Source: JANRKH01 sp033761815 (GTDB taxonomy: Bacteria; Pseudomonadota; Alphaproteobacteria; Rickettsiales; Rickettsiaceae). Taken from it: a stretch of DNA of 6,670 nucleotides. Shown piece by piece: positions 1-6,627 of the stretch (position 1 is the stretch's first letter; every line of letters begins with the position of its first letter). The notes under the pieces were generated by a model that was not told the origin of the DNA, did not search any database, and saw only the letters and a list, made by a program, of their open reading frames with translations. The DNA lies in assembly GCA_033761815.1 (NCBI GenBank), contig JANRMF010000022.1, positions 1 to 6,670 of the forward strand. The letters are read 5' to 3'. Position numbers and translations under genes: made by a program.

Positions 1-467
1 AAAATGTTCTATCAAATTACCCAAAACTTGCAAAAAGCAGGCAAATATTTGAGATAGTGCGTGATCTTGCTCATGTTTTTATTGAAGATTTACTAAGTAC
101 TACTAAGAAAAATATAAGCATCAATAATATTAAAACCCCAGAAGATATTAGGCTTTTTGGGGCGCCTATTGTAGAATTCTCTTCTTCTGTAATGATGCTC
201 ATAGATGAAATTCGCCAATTTCTGAGATTAAAAGTATATAAGAATCATAAAGTGATATTAATGAGATATAAGTGCAAAAAGGTTGTCAAAGAGCTTTTTA
301 ATCTGTATTTTAACAATCCTGAATGTATGCCTCTTGAGTGGAAGCTTCGTGCTGATGAAGGAGAGGCGCAAAAAGCAAGAACAGTATCCGATTTTATAGC
401 AGGAATGACTGATAGATATGCTATTGAAAAATACAATTCACTATTCTCATTAAACGTAAACTTTTAA
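1..467 (+). CDS. dgt: Deoxyguanosinetriphosphate triphosphohydrolase-like protein, C-terminal part (cut by left edge)
   Basis: The frame is open from base 3, so this is the tail of a longer gene and not a gene starting at the GTG at 57; about 154 residues are visible. dGTPase-like HD-domain hydrolases split dNTPs to deoxynucleoside and tripolyphosphate and help control nucleotide pools in the cytoplasm. The metal-binding HD residues lie upstream of the window and cannot be checked. The identification rests on the family-typical C-terminal end: a helical segment with DEIRQFL, then a KVVKELFNLYFNNP stretch, then the conserved DFIAGMTDRYA near the end. It stops with TAA two bases before the argS ATG, which suggests co-transcription and coupled translation. 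The order dGTPase - argS - SPOR protein is common in Alphaproteobacteria and supports the call. No lesion is seen in the visible part. Confidence 0.88.
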   Translation, partial: NVLSNYPKLAKSRQIFEIVRDLAHVFIEDLLSTTKKNISINNIKTPEDIRLFGAPIVEFSSSVMMLIDEIRQFLRLKVYKNHKVILMRYKCKKVVKELFNLYFNNPECMPLEWKLRADEGEAQKARTVSDFIAGMTDRYAIEKYNSLFSLNVNF

Positions 468-469
468 CT

Positions 470-2221
470 ATGAATTATAATAATATATACGAATCTCTGA
501 AGGGTGCGATTGCATCTGCAAGTAAAGATATTACCAGCGACGCAAATGATCATGACCTATTTGCTATTGAGGTTCCAAAAGACCGATCTCATGGCGATTT
601 ATCAACCAATTACGCAATGATTCTTGCGAGAAAGCAAAAAAAGAACCCGGTAGAAATCGCTAATTTATTGCGCAAAAACTTACTTAGTCATGATGAATTT
701 GAGACTATAGAAATAGCCGGCCCTGGTTTTTTAAATTTTAAATTTAAACAAGATTTCTGGCGCAGTGTTTTGAAGGCGGTTTTATCTTTGGGCGGTGATT
801 ACGGCAGATCTATTAATAAATCAGATCAGAGGGTAAATATCGAATTTGTTTCTGCAAACCCGACCGGGCCAATCCATATAGGACATGCAAGACCTGCTAT
901 ATACGGAGATGTACTCTCGAATATAATGGAATTTTGCGGGATTGATGTAACAAGGGAATATTATATCAATGATGCGGGGGGTCAGATTGTTACATTAGTG
1001 AAATCTGCATATCTAAGATATCAAGAATCTTTTGGCGCAAAAATCATTATCCCAAGCGGATATTATCCGGGTGAATATCTAAAAACCCTAGCAGAAGAAT
1101 TGAAAAAAGATTATGGAGATAGATTTTTAAAGAATTCAGAATCTGGATGTGCTTATGACGAGCCTGAATCTGAATTTGGCAAAATCGTTGTTGACTCGAT
1201 GATGAAGACCATAAAAAAGGACCTTGCCGAGCTTGGTATAAAACATAATGTGTTTTTTTCTGAAAAATCTTTACATACAAACGGACAAATAGAAAACTCA
1301 GTCAATCAGCTTAAGAAAGATGAGCTTATTTATCAAGGATTTCTTGAGGCCCCAAAAGGAGAGGAAGATGAAGACTGGCAAAATAGAGAGCAATTACTCT
1401 TTAAGTCTACCTTGTTTGGAGATGACCAAGATAGAAGCATAACAAAATCTGATGGAACCTGGACATATTTTGCAGGTGATATAGGTTATGCAAAAAGCAA
1501 AATCGAGAGGGGGTTTAAGAGAAACATAATGATCCTCGGGGCAGATCATGCAGGTTACGTCAAAAGACTAAAAGCAATATATAAAGCTTTGAGTAAAAAC
1601 GAGGCAAGTCTTGAGATTGTTTTGTGTCAGATGGTAAATTTCATAGAAAATGGCGAACCTATTAAAATGTCAAAAAGAGCAGGGAATTTTACAACAGTTA
1701 TGGATGCTATCAAGGAAATAGGAAGCGATGCCTTAAGGTTCATAATGCTAACTAGAAAAAGCGATGTGATTTTAGATTTTGATTTAAATCTTGTGAAATC
1801 TCTCTCAAAAGATAACCCTATTTTTTATGTTCAATATGCGAGGGTCAGGGCATTATCAATACTAAAAAATGCATCAAATAATTTTCCGGAAATATTTGCT
1901 AGATTCTCAGATAATAAATACGACCTCACATTCTTGAGTCTTGAGCAAGAGATTGAGATAATAAGGGATTTATCCTTATTTCCAAAGATATTAGAATCTT
2001 CGATTCAAAATGGAGAGCTTCACAAAGTCTCATATTACCTTCTCAATATTGCATCAAGTTTTCATTCTTTTTGGAACCTTGGTAAGGAAAATGATGAATA
2101 TAAATTTATTGGTGATAATATTGAGATATCATGTGCACGACTTGCGCTAGTGCAGGGTATTTTAAATATAATTACTACTGGACTAAAATTAATGGGAGTT
2201 ACGCCGCTTGATAAAATGTAG
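470..2221 (+). CDS. argS: Arginine--tRNA ligase (class I)
   Basis: Cytoplasmic enzyme that charges tRNA-Arg with arginine using ATP; essential. At 583 residues it has the usual bacterial length. Visible in order: an N-terminal tRNA-recognition domain (about 1-115, with DRSHGDLSTNYAM near 38-50), the ATP-binding HIGH motif in ANPTGPIHIGHAR (HIGH at 136-139), YYINDAGGQI at 164-173, GADHAGYVKR at 357-366, the KMSK-type loop IKMSKRAGNF with KMSKR at 399-403, then YVQYARVRA (453-461) opening the helical anticodon-binding domain, which ends in the typical GVTPLDKM. The ATG lies two bases after the dgt stop with no Shine-Dalgarno before it, so initiation probably depends on translation of dgt. No frameshift or missing motif is seen. 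It ends in TAG, 21 bases before the SPOR gene. Confidence 0.98.
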   Translation: MNYNNIYESLKGAIASASKDITSDANDHDLFAIEVPKDRSHGDLSTNYAMILARKQKKNPVEIANLLRKNLLSHDEFETIEIAGPGFLNFKFKQDFWRSVLKAVLSLGGDYGRSINKSDQRVNIEFVSANPTGPIHIGHARPAIYGDVLSNIMEFCGIDVTREYYINDAGGQIVTLVKSAYLRYQESFGAKIIIPSGYYPGEYLKTLAEELKKDYGDRFLKNSESGCAYDEPESEFGKIVVDSMMKTIKKDLAELGIKHNVFFSEKSLHTNGQIENSVNQLKKDELIYQGFLEAPKGEEDEDWQNREQLLFKSTLFGDDQDRSITKSDGTWTYFAGDIGYAKSKIERGFKRNIMILGADHAGYVKRLKAIYKALSKNEASLEIVLCQMVNFIENGEPIKMSKRAGNFTTVMDAIKEIGSDALRFIMLTRKSDVILDFDLNLVKSLSKDNPIFYVQYARVRALSILKNASNNFPEIFARFSDNKYDLTFLSLEQEIEIIRDLSLFPKILESSIQNGELHKVSYYLLNIASSFHSFWNLGKENDEYKFIGDNIEISCARLALVQGILNIITTGLKLMGVTPLDKM

Positions 2222-2242
2222 CGCCAAATTTTTAGGAGAAAA

Positions 2243-3004
2243 ATGAGATATATCATAATTTTAATCACTCTTGTATCTGCAATTTTGGCTGGATATTTCT
2301 TCTGGGCAGAGCCCGAAGGAGCTGATATTCCTCTATTATCTCCGCTTAGAAGTCCTTATAAAATAGAAGCTTCAGTAGAAGAGGATTTGCTTGCTAGCGA
2401 ATTTGATAAAACTATATATGAAAATTTTTCTAAAAGTAAATCTACTCAGCCTAAGGTAAATTTAGCACCTGATCCTGAAGACCCTATCGTTCTGGATGAT
2501 AGTGAAAATGGAGGGGATGTTTTTGCAATAGGCGCAAAAGATAATCAAAATCACTCTGAGAATATTGCGCCAATGAAGGTTCTGGAGACAAAGGGGGATT
2601 TGGCGCCTCGAGCTCAAAAATCTGAATCCCAAGATAATTCTATATGGGATATTTCAAATGATGATCAGAGTCACTCAGTTAAAGCAAAAAATCTAAATAT
2701 CACAAACCTTAAGGATAATAAAATTTTACCGCCAAAAAAGAAGGGGGATAAAATTCACCACTTCATTCAGCTGGGCATATTCAGGTCAGAGCATGATGCT
2801 AAAAAGGAATGGACAAAAATAAAAGCGGAAAATAAAAAGCTAGTCGGCTCACATGAGTTCAAAATTAAAAGAGTGAGGAAAAATGATGGGTTTTACTACG
2901 AGGCCTTACTCGGACCGTTCAATGAATTCAAGTCCGCAAAATTTTTATGTGGCAAAATTGTATTGAAGAAGCAAAAATGCATAGTTGTAAAAAGGAATTT
3001 ATGA
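2243..3004 (+). CDS. SPOR-domain membrane-anchored protein
   Basis: 253 residues in three parts. Residues 1-22 are a short N-terminus followed by a hydrophobic helix (IIILITLVSAILAGYFFW), read as a single membrane anchor with the rest in the periplasm. Residues about 23-168 are a polar, low-complexity linker rich in D, E, S, N and K. Residues about 171-250 fit a SPOR domain (FIQLGIFRSEHDAKKEW, then FYYEALLGPFNEFKSAK). SPOR domains bind peptidoglycan stripped of stem peptides and often locate proteins to the division site; that role here is inferred from the family. The start is supported by AGGAGA at 2234-2239, just upstream of the ATG. Downstream of argS this is the expected alphaproteobacterial partner, a gene usually left without a specific name. 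Confidence 0.88.
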   Translation: MRYIIILITLVSAILAGYFFWAEPEGADIPLLSPLRSPYKIEASVEEDLLASEFDKTIYENFSKSKSTQPKVNLAPDPEDPIVLDDSENGGDVFAIGAKDNQNHSENIAPMKVLETKGDLAPRAQKSESQDNSIWDISNDDQSHSVKAKNLNITNLKDNKILPPKKKGDKIHHFIQLGIFRSEHDAKKEWTKIKAENKKLVGSHEFKIKRVRKNDGFYYEALLGPFNEFKSAKFLCGKIVLKKQKCIVVKRNL

Positions 3005-3033
3005 GATATTTATAAATTCACGATGTAAAAATA

Positions 3034-3056
3034 ATCTATAAAGAAATTTTATAGAT
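3034..3056. repeat. AT-rich hairpin after the SPOR gene
   Basis: ATCTATAAA (3034-3042) and TTTATAGAT (3048-3056) are a perfect 9-bp inverted repeat with a 5-base loop, 30 bases after the SPOR stop codon. On the + strand it is followed by A-rich DNA, so it is not a canonical intrinsic terminator for the argS operon. On the - strand it is followed by TATTTTT, which would suit a terminator better, but no - strand gene is seen upstream of it. It could still mark the operon end or protect its 3' end. Confidence 0.4.
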
Positions 3057-3059
3057 AAA

Positions 3060-3272
3060 ATGATAAAAACTTTTGAAGAAGGGCTTAGTGCTGAGAAATT
3101 TTGTGGTATAAAACGGAGCGGAGCCAAAAAGAAAGCCCGCGCCCCAAACCCACTTCAACTCTCCCTCTTTGACCTCCCATATTTTACGAATCAAACCAAT
3201 CTACACCAGATTTTAGATTACAAAGAAAGATTATACCAAATTCGTCTCAGTCTCCTAAAGCTTTGTCTCTAG
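3060..3272 (+). CDS. Small orphan reading frame, 70 residues, function unknown
   Basis: I do not recognise this protein. It begins at an ATG with no Shine-Dalgarno, four bases after the hairpin, and ends in TAG. The N-terminal part is basic (KRSGAKKKARAP, about 18-29), followed by QLSLFDLP at 33-40, and the rest is mildly helical and basic. QLSLF matches the consensus QL(S/D)LF motif by which polymerases, mismatch-repair proteins and some transposases bind the DnaN sliding clamp; such short matches can be chance. The DNA at about 3114-3180 is close to 58% G+C and C-rich, unlike its surroundings. It may be a real small gene, the remnant of a mobile-element protein, or not coding at all. Confidence 0.3.
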   Translation: MIKTFEEGLSAEKFCGIKRSGAKKKARAPNPLQLSLFDLPYFTNQTNLHQILDYKERLYQIRLSLLKLCL

Positions 3273-3307
3273 AGAATTTTCACTTAATAACTAGGTTCTG
3301 ATTCATT

Positions 3308-4007
3308 CCTATCTATAGTATTTTAGATAGAAGATACAAAAAAGAGGGTAATTATGATGCTAAGGTTCGAGGTGGCTCAAAAAAGAGAGTTGACCTAAAC
3401 AGCCTCGAAGAATACGTGAAAGCCAATGAAAATATGACATTAAAACAAGCTGCTAAAAGATTTAATCTCAGTATCTTTACAATAAGTTACTGGTTAAAAA
3501 AATTGGGCTATAGCTATAAAAAAACACTTTTCCTACCTGGAGGCAAATGAAGTAAAACGAACTCATTACAAAGAGCTCATAAAAAATATACCAACAGAAA
3601 ATCTTGTCTATATTGATGAAAGCGGAATTGAGATGACAATATACAAAGATAGAGTATGGGGCAAGAAAAGTCAGAAACGCACAGGCAAAAAGATTGGTAA
3701 ATATTACGAGAGAACAAATATTATAGCTGGTTATGTCAATAGAAAACCGATAGCAACAATGGTATTTAGCGGATCTTGTAATAGAGTACTGTTTGAAAAT
3801 TGGGTAGAGCAATTTTTGATAAAAGAATTAAATCCGTGACAGATAGTCATTAAGGATAACGCCGCATTTCATCGCTGAGAAAAAACCAAAGATTTGATCG
3901 AATCAGTTGGATGTAGTCTTATTTTCTTGCCCCCGTATTCTCCAGATTTAAATCCTATAGAAAAATTTTGGGCTAATTTGAAATTCTGGCGGGTGAACTT
4001 TCCATAA
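3308..4007 (+). pseudogene. IS630-family transposase relic (DDE type), frameshifted and truncated
   Basis: About 230 residues of an IS630/Tc1-mariner-type transposase can be read across two frames. The first segment (to about 3524) gives the end of the first DNA-binding region (RRYKKEGNYDAKVRGG) and a second helix-turn-helix (MTLKQAAKRFNLS, then YWLKKLGYSYKK). After a one-base shift at the A7 run 3518-3524 it continues as YLEANEVKRTHYKEL and the catalytic domain: YIDESG (D at 3615-3617), KDNAAFH (D at 3855-3857) and PPYSPDLNPIEKFWANLK (E at 3960-3962). The last two are separated by 34 residues, as expected for this group. In-frame TGA codons at 3837-3839 and 3876-3878 break the catalytic domain. 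About 50 N-terminal residues are missing, and homology stops near 3987 with a TAA at 4005. No terminal inverted repeats are seen, so it is a dead fragment of an element. Confidence 0.88.
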
Positions 4008-4018
4008 TATATATTATG
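4003..4018. repeat. Perfect 16-bp palindrome
   Basis: CATAATATATATTATG equals its own reverse complement. It lies where transposase similarity ends and overlaps the terminal TAA of the relic. It consists almost only of A and T, so chance is a real explanation. It could equally be an operator-like site or a scar at the junction between the transposase relic and the ankyrin module. Confidence 0.4.
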
Positions 4019-4099
4019 TATCTAAATCATATAACCAAATTCCCTCATGGAATGACAAAGATTGTCGCAAGCGAAGGAAAACTCCCCCCTTCTTTCATC

Positions 4100-5902
4100 T
4101 TAAGGGTCTAGTATATCTGCAGGGTCTAGCATAAATGCTAACATGCCACCATTGTCATCCCAAATTTCATCGGACCCCTGTATTAAAGACAGCATTCCCT
4201 CATTAGCATCTTCTTGCTCCCATCTGATAATATCTTCACACATTTCTTTTACTCCTACTTGATTTTTTGATTTTTTGGAAGAGCCTTTCTGGTGTAAATA
4301 GGTTTCATTAACATACCCTCTATTATTTCGAGCCCGATGCCAGCAATCTGTGATTACTTCTCTAAAAGGGTCTGTGTTTGTATCTGTAAGCAATAGCTCA
4401 CATAAGTTTTTATTGTCATCTGTAATAGGAGTTTTAGGGTCAAATCCCTTTTTTAAAAGATAATTTACCATTAAATCTGAATGATATGAGCAGTACCCGA
4501 AATACATGGCCTTTTTGGCATATTGATTAATGTCTAGTTTGAATGAAGTAAATTTTTCTACTAACATATCAACAACGTTAAAACACTTCCTGGTCAAAGC
4601 AATCCAAAATGACTGGAAATTGTTTCGCTCAAAATTAGCGCCATGATCAATTAATAACTCAGCAACGTCAGCCCTACCATTAAAGCATGCTAAATCAAGC
4701 AATTTAAATTCTTGCGATCTATCTGTATATGTTTCAACATCAAGGCCAGAATCGAGTAATTTTTTTATAAATGAGTATTTACTAGACAAAACTATTTCAT
4801 GTTCCAAGGTTTTCACGCCCGAATTAAGCTGACTAGCTTCTGCACCATATTGTTTAAACAAATACCTTATTTCTGGTTTAATATATTCAACTCTGAGATC
4901 AACACTGCCAAATGCAAAATATTCGCCGTTGGATTTAATATCTGGCTTTGCTCCGTTTTCAAGTAATAATTTCACGCCTTTGTAACTATGGAGAGCAGAT
5001 GCTAAGCCTAATATTATATCCACATAATCTATTTCTAACTCAGTGATGGGGTAATAACTTAAAAATTTTTTTAAAATCTTGGTATTATTTGGATTGTTTT
5101 TAATAATCATTACACAGGTTGCACTAACCTTATTACCTGGCAGTTTGGGGGTGTTCTGCAGCAAAACTTCTATATTATCTACTGAAGATCTAGAGTACAA
5201 TATCGACTCTAATGGGGTAGTGTTTGTGTTGGTAGATTTGAAACTGCAATCAGCCCCTCTATTTATAAGCTCAGAAGTGATGAGGTGATTTGTATGACTA
5301 CCGGCGATATGAAGCAGTGAGTATCCATCGTTATTATGAAGGTTTATAGAGGCTGAATTGTCCAGTAATAGCTTTGTCATCTCAAGATTTTGTCTGTATA
5401 TTGCTATATAGAGAGCCGTCTCCCCATGGCGTGTTTTTGCATTTATATCTGCTCCGCTGGATAAAAGTAGTTTTACCATTTTTAAATTTCCTAGAGCAAC
5501 AGCAATATGTAGGGGTAAGCTTAATGTCTCTTCGTCAATGCTTAGTGATTTAAACATTTTTTTTGGAATAATGTTCTCTTCGTTAACATTTTCTCCATTT
5601 GTAATGCACTTCTCAGCCATGGCAAGATCGCCTTTTAATACCGCCCTTTGAAGGGGGGTGATTATATTGAAAAACTTATTACCATCCTTTTCTGAAAAAT
5701 CCCCTTCCCTTGCTTCATCGCCATAAAATTTAAAGCTATCCTTAAATTGAGGACGAAGACTATGCTCAAAAGTAAAAACATATTCTTCTTCAGATTCATA
5801 TCCATCGGTTTCTATTTCAGAAAAATAGGGTTTTAAGCTTGAGGTTGATACATCCCTTTTAGCGGGGTGGACTTTAAGCAAAAGAAGTTTTTTATTATTC
5901 AT
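4100..5902 (-). CDS. Ankyrin-repeat protein, 600 residues
   Basis: Ankyrin repeats are protein-binding modules; in intracellular Alphaproteobacteria such proteins are often secreted into the host, which is inference here. Residues 1-78 are a non-repeat N-terminus with an acidic patch (ETDGYESEEE). The clearest repeats are near 80-110 (TPLQRAVLKGDLAMAEK), 128-156 (LPLHIAVALGNLKMVKLLL, SGADINAK), 159-189 (GETALYIAIYRQNLEMTKLLL) and 192-222 (DGYSLLHIAG). Weaker ones lie at about 296-323, 364-390 and 398-427 (LLDLACFNGRADVAELLIDHGAN). After about 430 the repeats fade into a C-terminal region ending in an acidic tail with two GML...D units. No signal peptide or convincing membrane helix is seen. 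The ATG at 5900-5902 has no Shine-Dalgarno in its AT-rich leader, which is unusual beside the SPOR gene. The frame is intact and ends in TAA. The gene opposes the argS operon, so it is transcribed separately. Confidence 0.9.
   Translation of the reverse strand: MNNKKLLLLKVHPAKRDVSTSSLKPYFSEIETDGYESEEEYVFTFEHSLRPQFKDSFKFYGDEAREGDFSEKDGNKFFNIITPLQRAVLKGDLAMAEKCITNGENVNEENIIPKKMFKSLSIDEETLSLPLHIAVALGNLKMVKLLLSSGADINAKTRHGETALYIAIYRQNLEMTKLLLDNSASINLHNNDGYSLLHIAGSHTNHLITSELINRGADCSFKSTNTNTTPLESILYSRSSVDNIEVLLQNTPKLPGNKVSATCVMIIKNNPNNTKILKKFLSYYPITELEIDYVDIILGLASALHSYKGVKLLLENGAKPDIKSNGEYFAFGSVDLRVEYIKPEIRYLFKQYGAEASQLNSGVKTLEHEIVLSSKYSFIKKLLDSGLDVETYTDRSQEFKLLDLACFNGRADVAELLIDHGANFERNNFQSFWIALTRKCFNVVDMLVEKFTSFKLDINQYAKKAMYFGYCSYHSDLMVNYLLKKGFDPKTPITDDNKNLCELLLTDTNTDPFREVITDCWHRARNNRGYVNETYLHQKGSSKKSKNQVGVKEMCEDIIRWEQEDANEGMLSLIQGSDEIWDDNGGMLAFMLDPADILDP
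4103..4133. repeat. Near-identical 13-bp direct repeat at the 3' end of the ankyrin gene
   Basis: AGGGTCTAGTATA (4103-4115) and AGGGTCTAGCATA (4121-4133) differ at one base and are offset by 18 bases, exactly six codons. On the - strand they encode the two LDP triplets of the C-terminal LDPADILDP. The in-frame offset fits a small coding duplication. Confidence 0.5.
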
Positions 5903-5918
5903 TTTAAATCATATATTA

Positions 5919-5955
5919 GTTATATGATAAATATATAATTCATTAAGGAAGTCAA
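5919..5955 (-). promoter_or_regulatory. Candidate promoter of the ankyrin gene
   Basis: Reading leftwards, TTGACT (5955-5950) matches five of six -35 bases. TATCAT (5929-5924) and the overlapping TATAAC (5924-5919) each match five of six -10 bases. The spacing is 20 or 25 bases, longer than the usual 16-18, and the region is nearly pure A+T, so -10-like words are expected by chance. It is the best candidate in the leader. Confidence 0.25.
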
Positions 5956-6002
5956 CAAAAAAATAATGTAATATTGTTTGTTCTTAAGAATAAGACAAAA
6001 AT

Positions 6003-6023
6003 GAAAAAACCCGTTATTCAGGT
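6003..6023 (-). terminator. Possible intrinsic terminator after the broken ankyrin gene
   Basis: On the - strand ACCTG (6023-6019), loop AATAA, and CGGGT (6013-6009) form a 5-bp stem with one G-T pair, and a run of six T (6009-6004) follows directly. The position, about 110 bases after the stop of the broken ankyrin gene and before the leader of the intact one, suits a terminator separating the two. The stem is short, so strength is doubtful. Confidence 0.4.
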
Positions 6024-6122
6024 CATTTCCCCCTCTCATTCTGGTGAAAACACCTTTCACACCCCCCCTAAGGAGGGGATCTAGTAGAGATACAGCTAGA
6101 TTCGCTTCTTCGGGGGAATGAC
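6022..6122. repeat. Compact ~101-bp inverted-repeat element with internal hairpins
   Basis: The ends are GTCATTTCCCCC (6022-6033) and GGGGGAATGAC (6112-6122), inverted copies differing by one base of length. Inside are three further short inverted repeats: GGTG/CACC (6043-6046 and 6051-6054), CCCCT/AGGGG (6065-6069 and 6074-6078) and ATCTAG/CTAGAT (6079-6084 and 6096-6101). It has no meaningful coding capacity; a - strand frame reads through it only by chance. This looks like a small, non-autonomous palindromic repeat of the type scattered through many proteobacterial genomes, whose ends often read GTCATTCCC. Whether it is repeated elsewhere in this genome cannot be seen from the window. Confidence 0.6.
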
Positions 6123-6133
6123 AAATAGGCAGA

Positions 6134-6623
6134 TTATATTTGTGTTTGACGACCACCCTGCACTGCTTTTAGTTTTCCTTTTGGTGTAGATAGTGTCCCA
6201 TCAGTCCGACTTCTTTGAGAGACTGGGTTATCATTAAGAGACTGGGTTATCATTAAGGGAAATATTTTCAGGAGCAACCTTTACACCACACCCTACTAGC
6301 GCGGATCGCCAACCAGAAAATATGCTCCGTATTTTATCCTGCCGATTTTTTATTTCCTTGTTTAACGGTGTAATTTAACGCCGTGATCCCATTACTATCT
6401 GATGTATTTAGATTAGCGCCATTCCTAGTAATATATCGACTGAGTTTTTATGCCCCTTTGCAGCAGCGTATATTAACATTAAGTCTTTGTTTATTGAATT
6501 CTGATTTTCCTCAAGTAAATTCTCAACCTACTCACTTGAATCTGTGACAAGTACCCTCTTTGCCCTTTCATCCAAAATTATGGCGGTTGTGGACTCGCTT
6601 TGTGACACCCCTTCTCTTGACAC
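6134..6623 (-). pseudogene. Broken ankyrin-repeat gene
   Basis: Reading leftwards from GTG at 6623-6621, the frame runs through RAKRVLVTDSSE, a TAG (6530-6528), then VENLLEENQNSINKD and LMLIYAAAKGHKNSVDILL. A one-base loss near 6425 moves the frame to NGANLNTSDSNGITALNYTVKQGNKKSA. These are clear ankyrin repeats (hydrophobic-AAAKGH, DILL, NGA.LN, NGITAL). A one-base gain at about 6339-6352 leads to DKIRSIFSGW and APENISLNDNPVS, and a 19-bp duplication (6219-6256) then throws the frame off. Removing one copy restores QRSRTDGTLSTPKGKLKAV up to a TAA at 6134-6136. Undoing the lesions gives about 156 residues. The gene could have begun further upstream, although a TGA lies in frame at 6659-6657. 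It is a remnant related in type to the intact ankyrin gene, but I see no close sequence match between them. Confidence 0.75.
6219..6256. repeat. Perfect 19-bp tandem duplication
   Basis: GAGACTGGGTTATCATTAA occurs at 6219-6237 and again, directly adjoining and identical, at 6238-6256. Since 19 is not a multiple of three, it destroys the frame of the ankyrin relic and creates a TAA at 6236-6234. Identity of the copies suggests a recent slippage or template-switch event. Confidence 0.95.
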
Positions 6624-6627
6624 AACC

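Noticed and set aside
57..467. A separate 136-residue gene starting at GTG 57
   Set aside because: The frame is open to the left edge and its upstream residues continue the same protein; this is the tail of dgt.
3477..3812. A - strand frame of 111 residues opposite the transposase relic
   Set aside because: It is antisense to recognisable DDE transposase sequence and has no recognisable features of its own.
3837..3878. TGA read as tryptophan, which would make the transposase intact
   Set aside because: The SPOR gene ends with TGA, argS and the other genes use TGG for tryptophan, and the transposase also has a frameshift and missing ends. Decay is the simpler explanation.
4060..4100. A terminator for the intact ankyrin gene just past its stop
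   Set aside because: On the - strand GAAGG and CCTTC could pair around a G-rich loop, but no T run follows and the stem is short.
4023..5915. An 11-base word TAAATCATATA at 4023-4033 and 5905-5915 as direct repeats flanking the ankyrin gene
   Set aside because: It consists almost only of A and T, and such a match is expected by chance in this composition; no other boundary feature supports it.
6022..6122. A CRISPR array or tRNA gene
   Set aside because: There are no regularly spaced repeats and no cloverleaf or TTC-arm pattern; the region is explained by nested inverted repeats.
5920..6156. A - strand frame of 78 residues upstream of the intact ankyrin gene
   Set aside because: It reads through the inverted-repeat element in a different frame from the ankyrin relic, and its composition is that of translated palindromic repeat DNA. 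No family features are seen.
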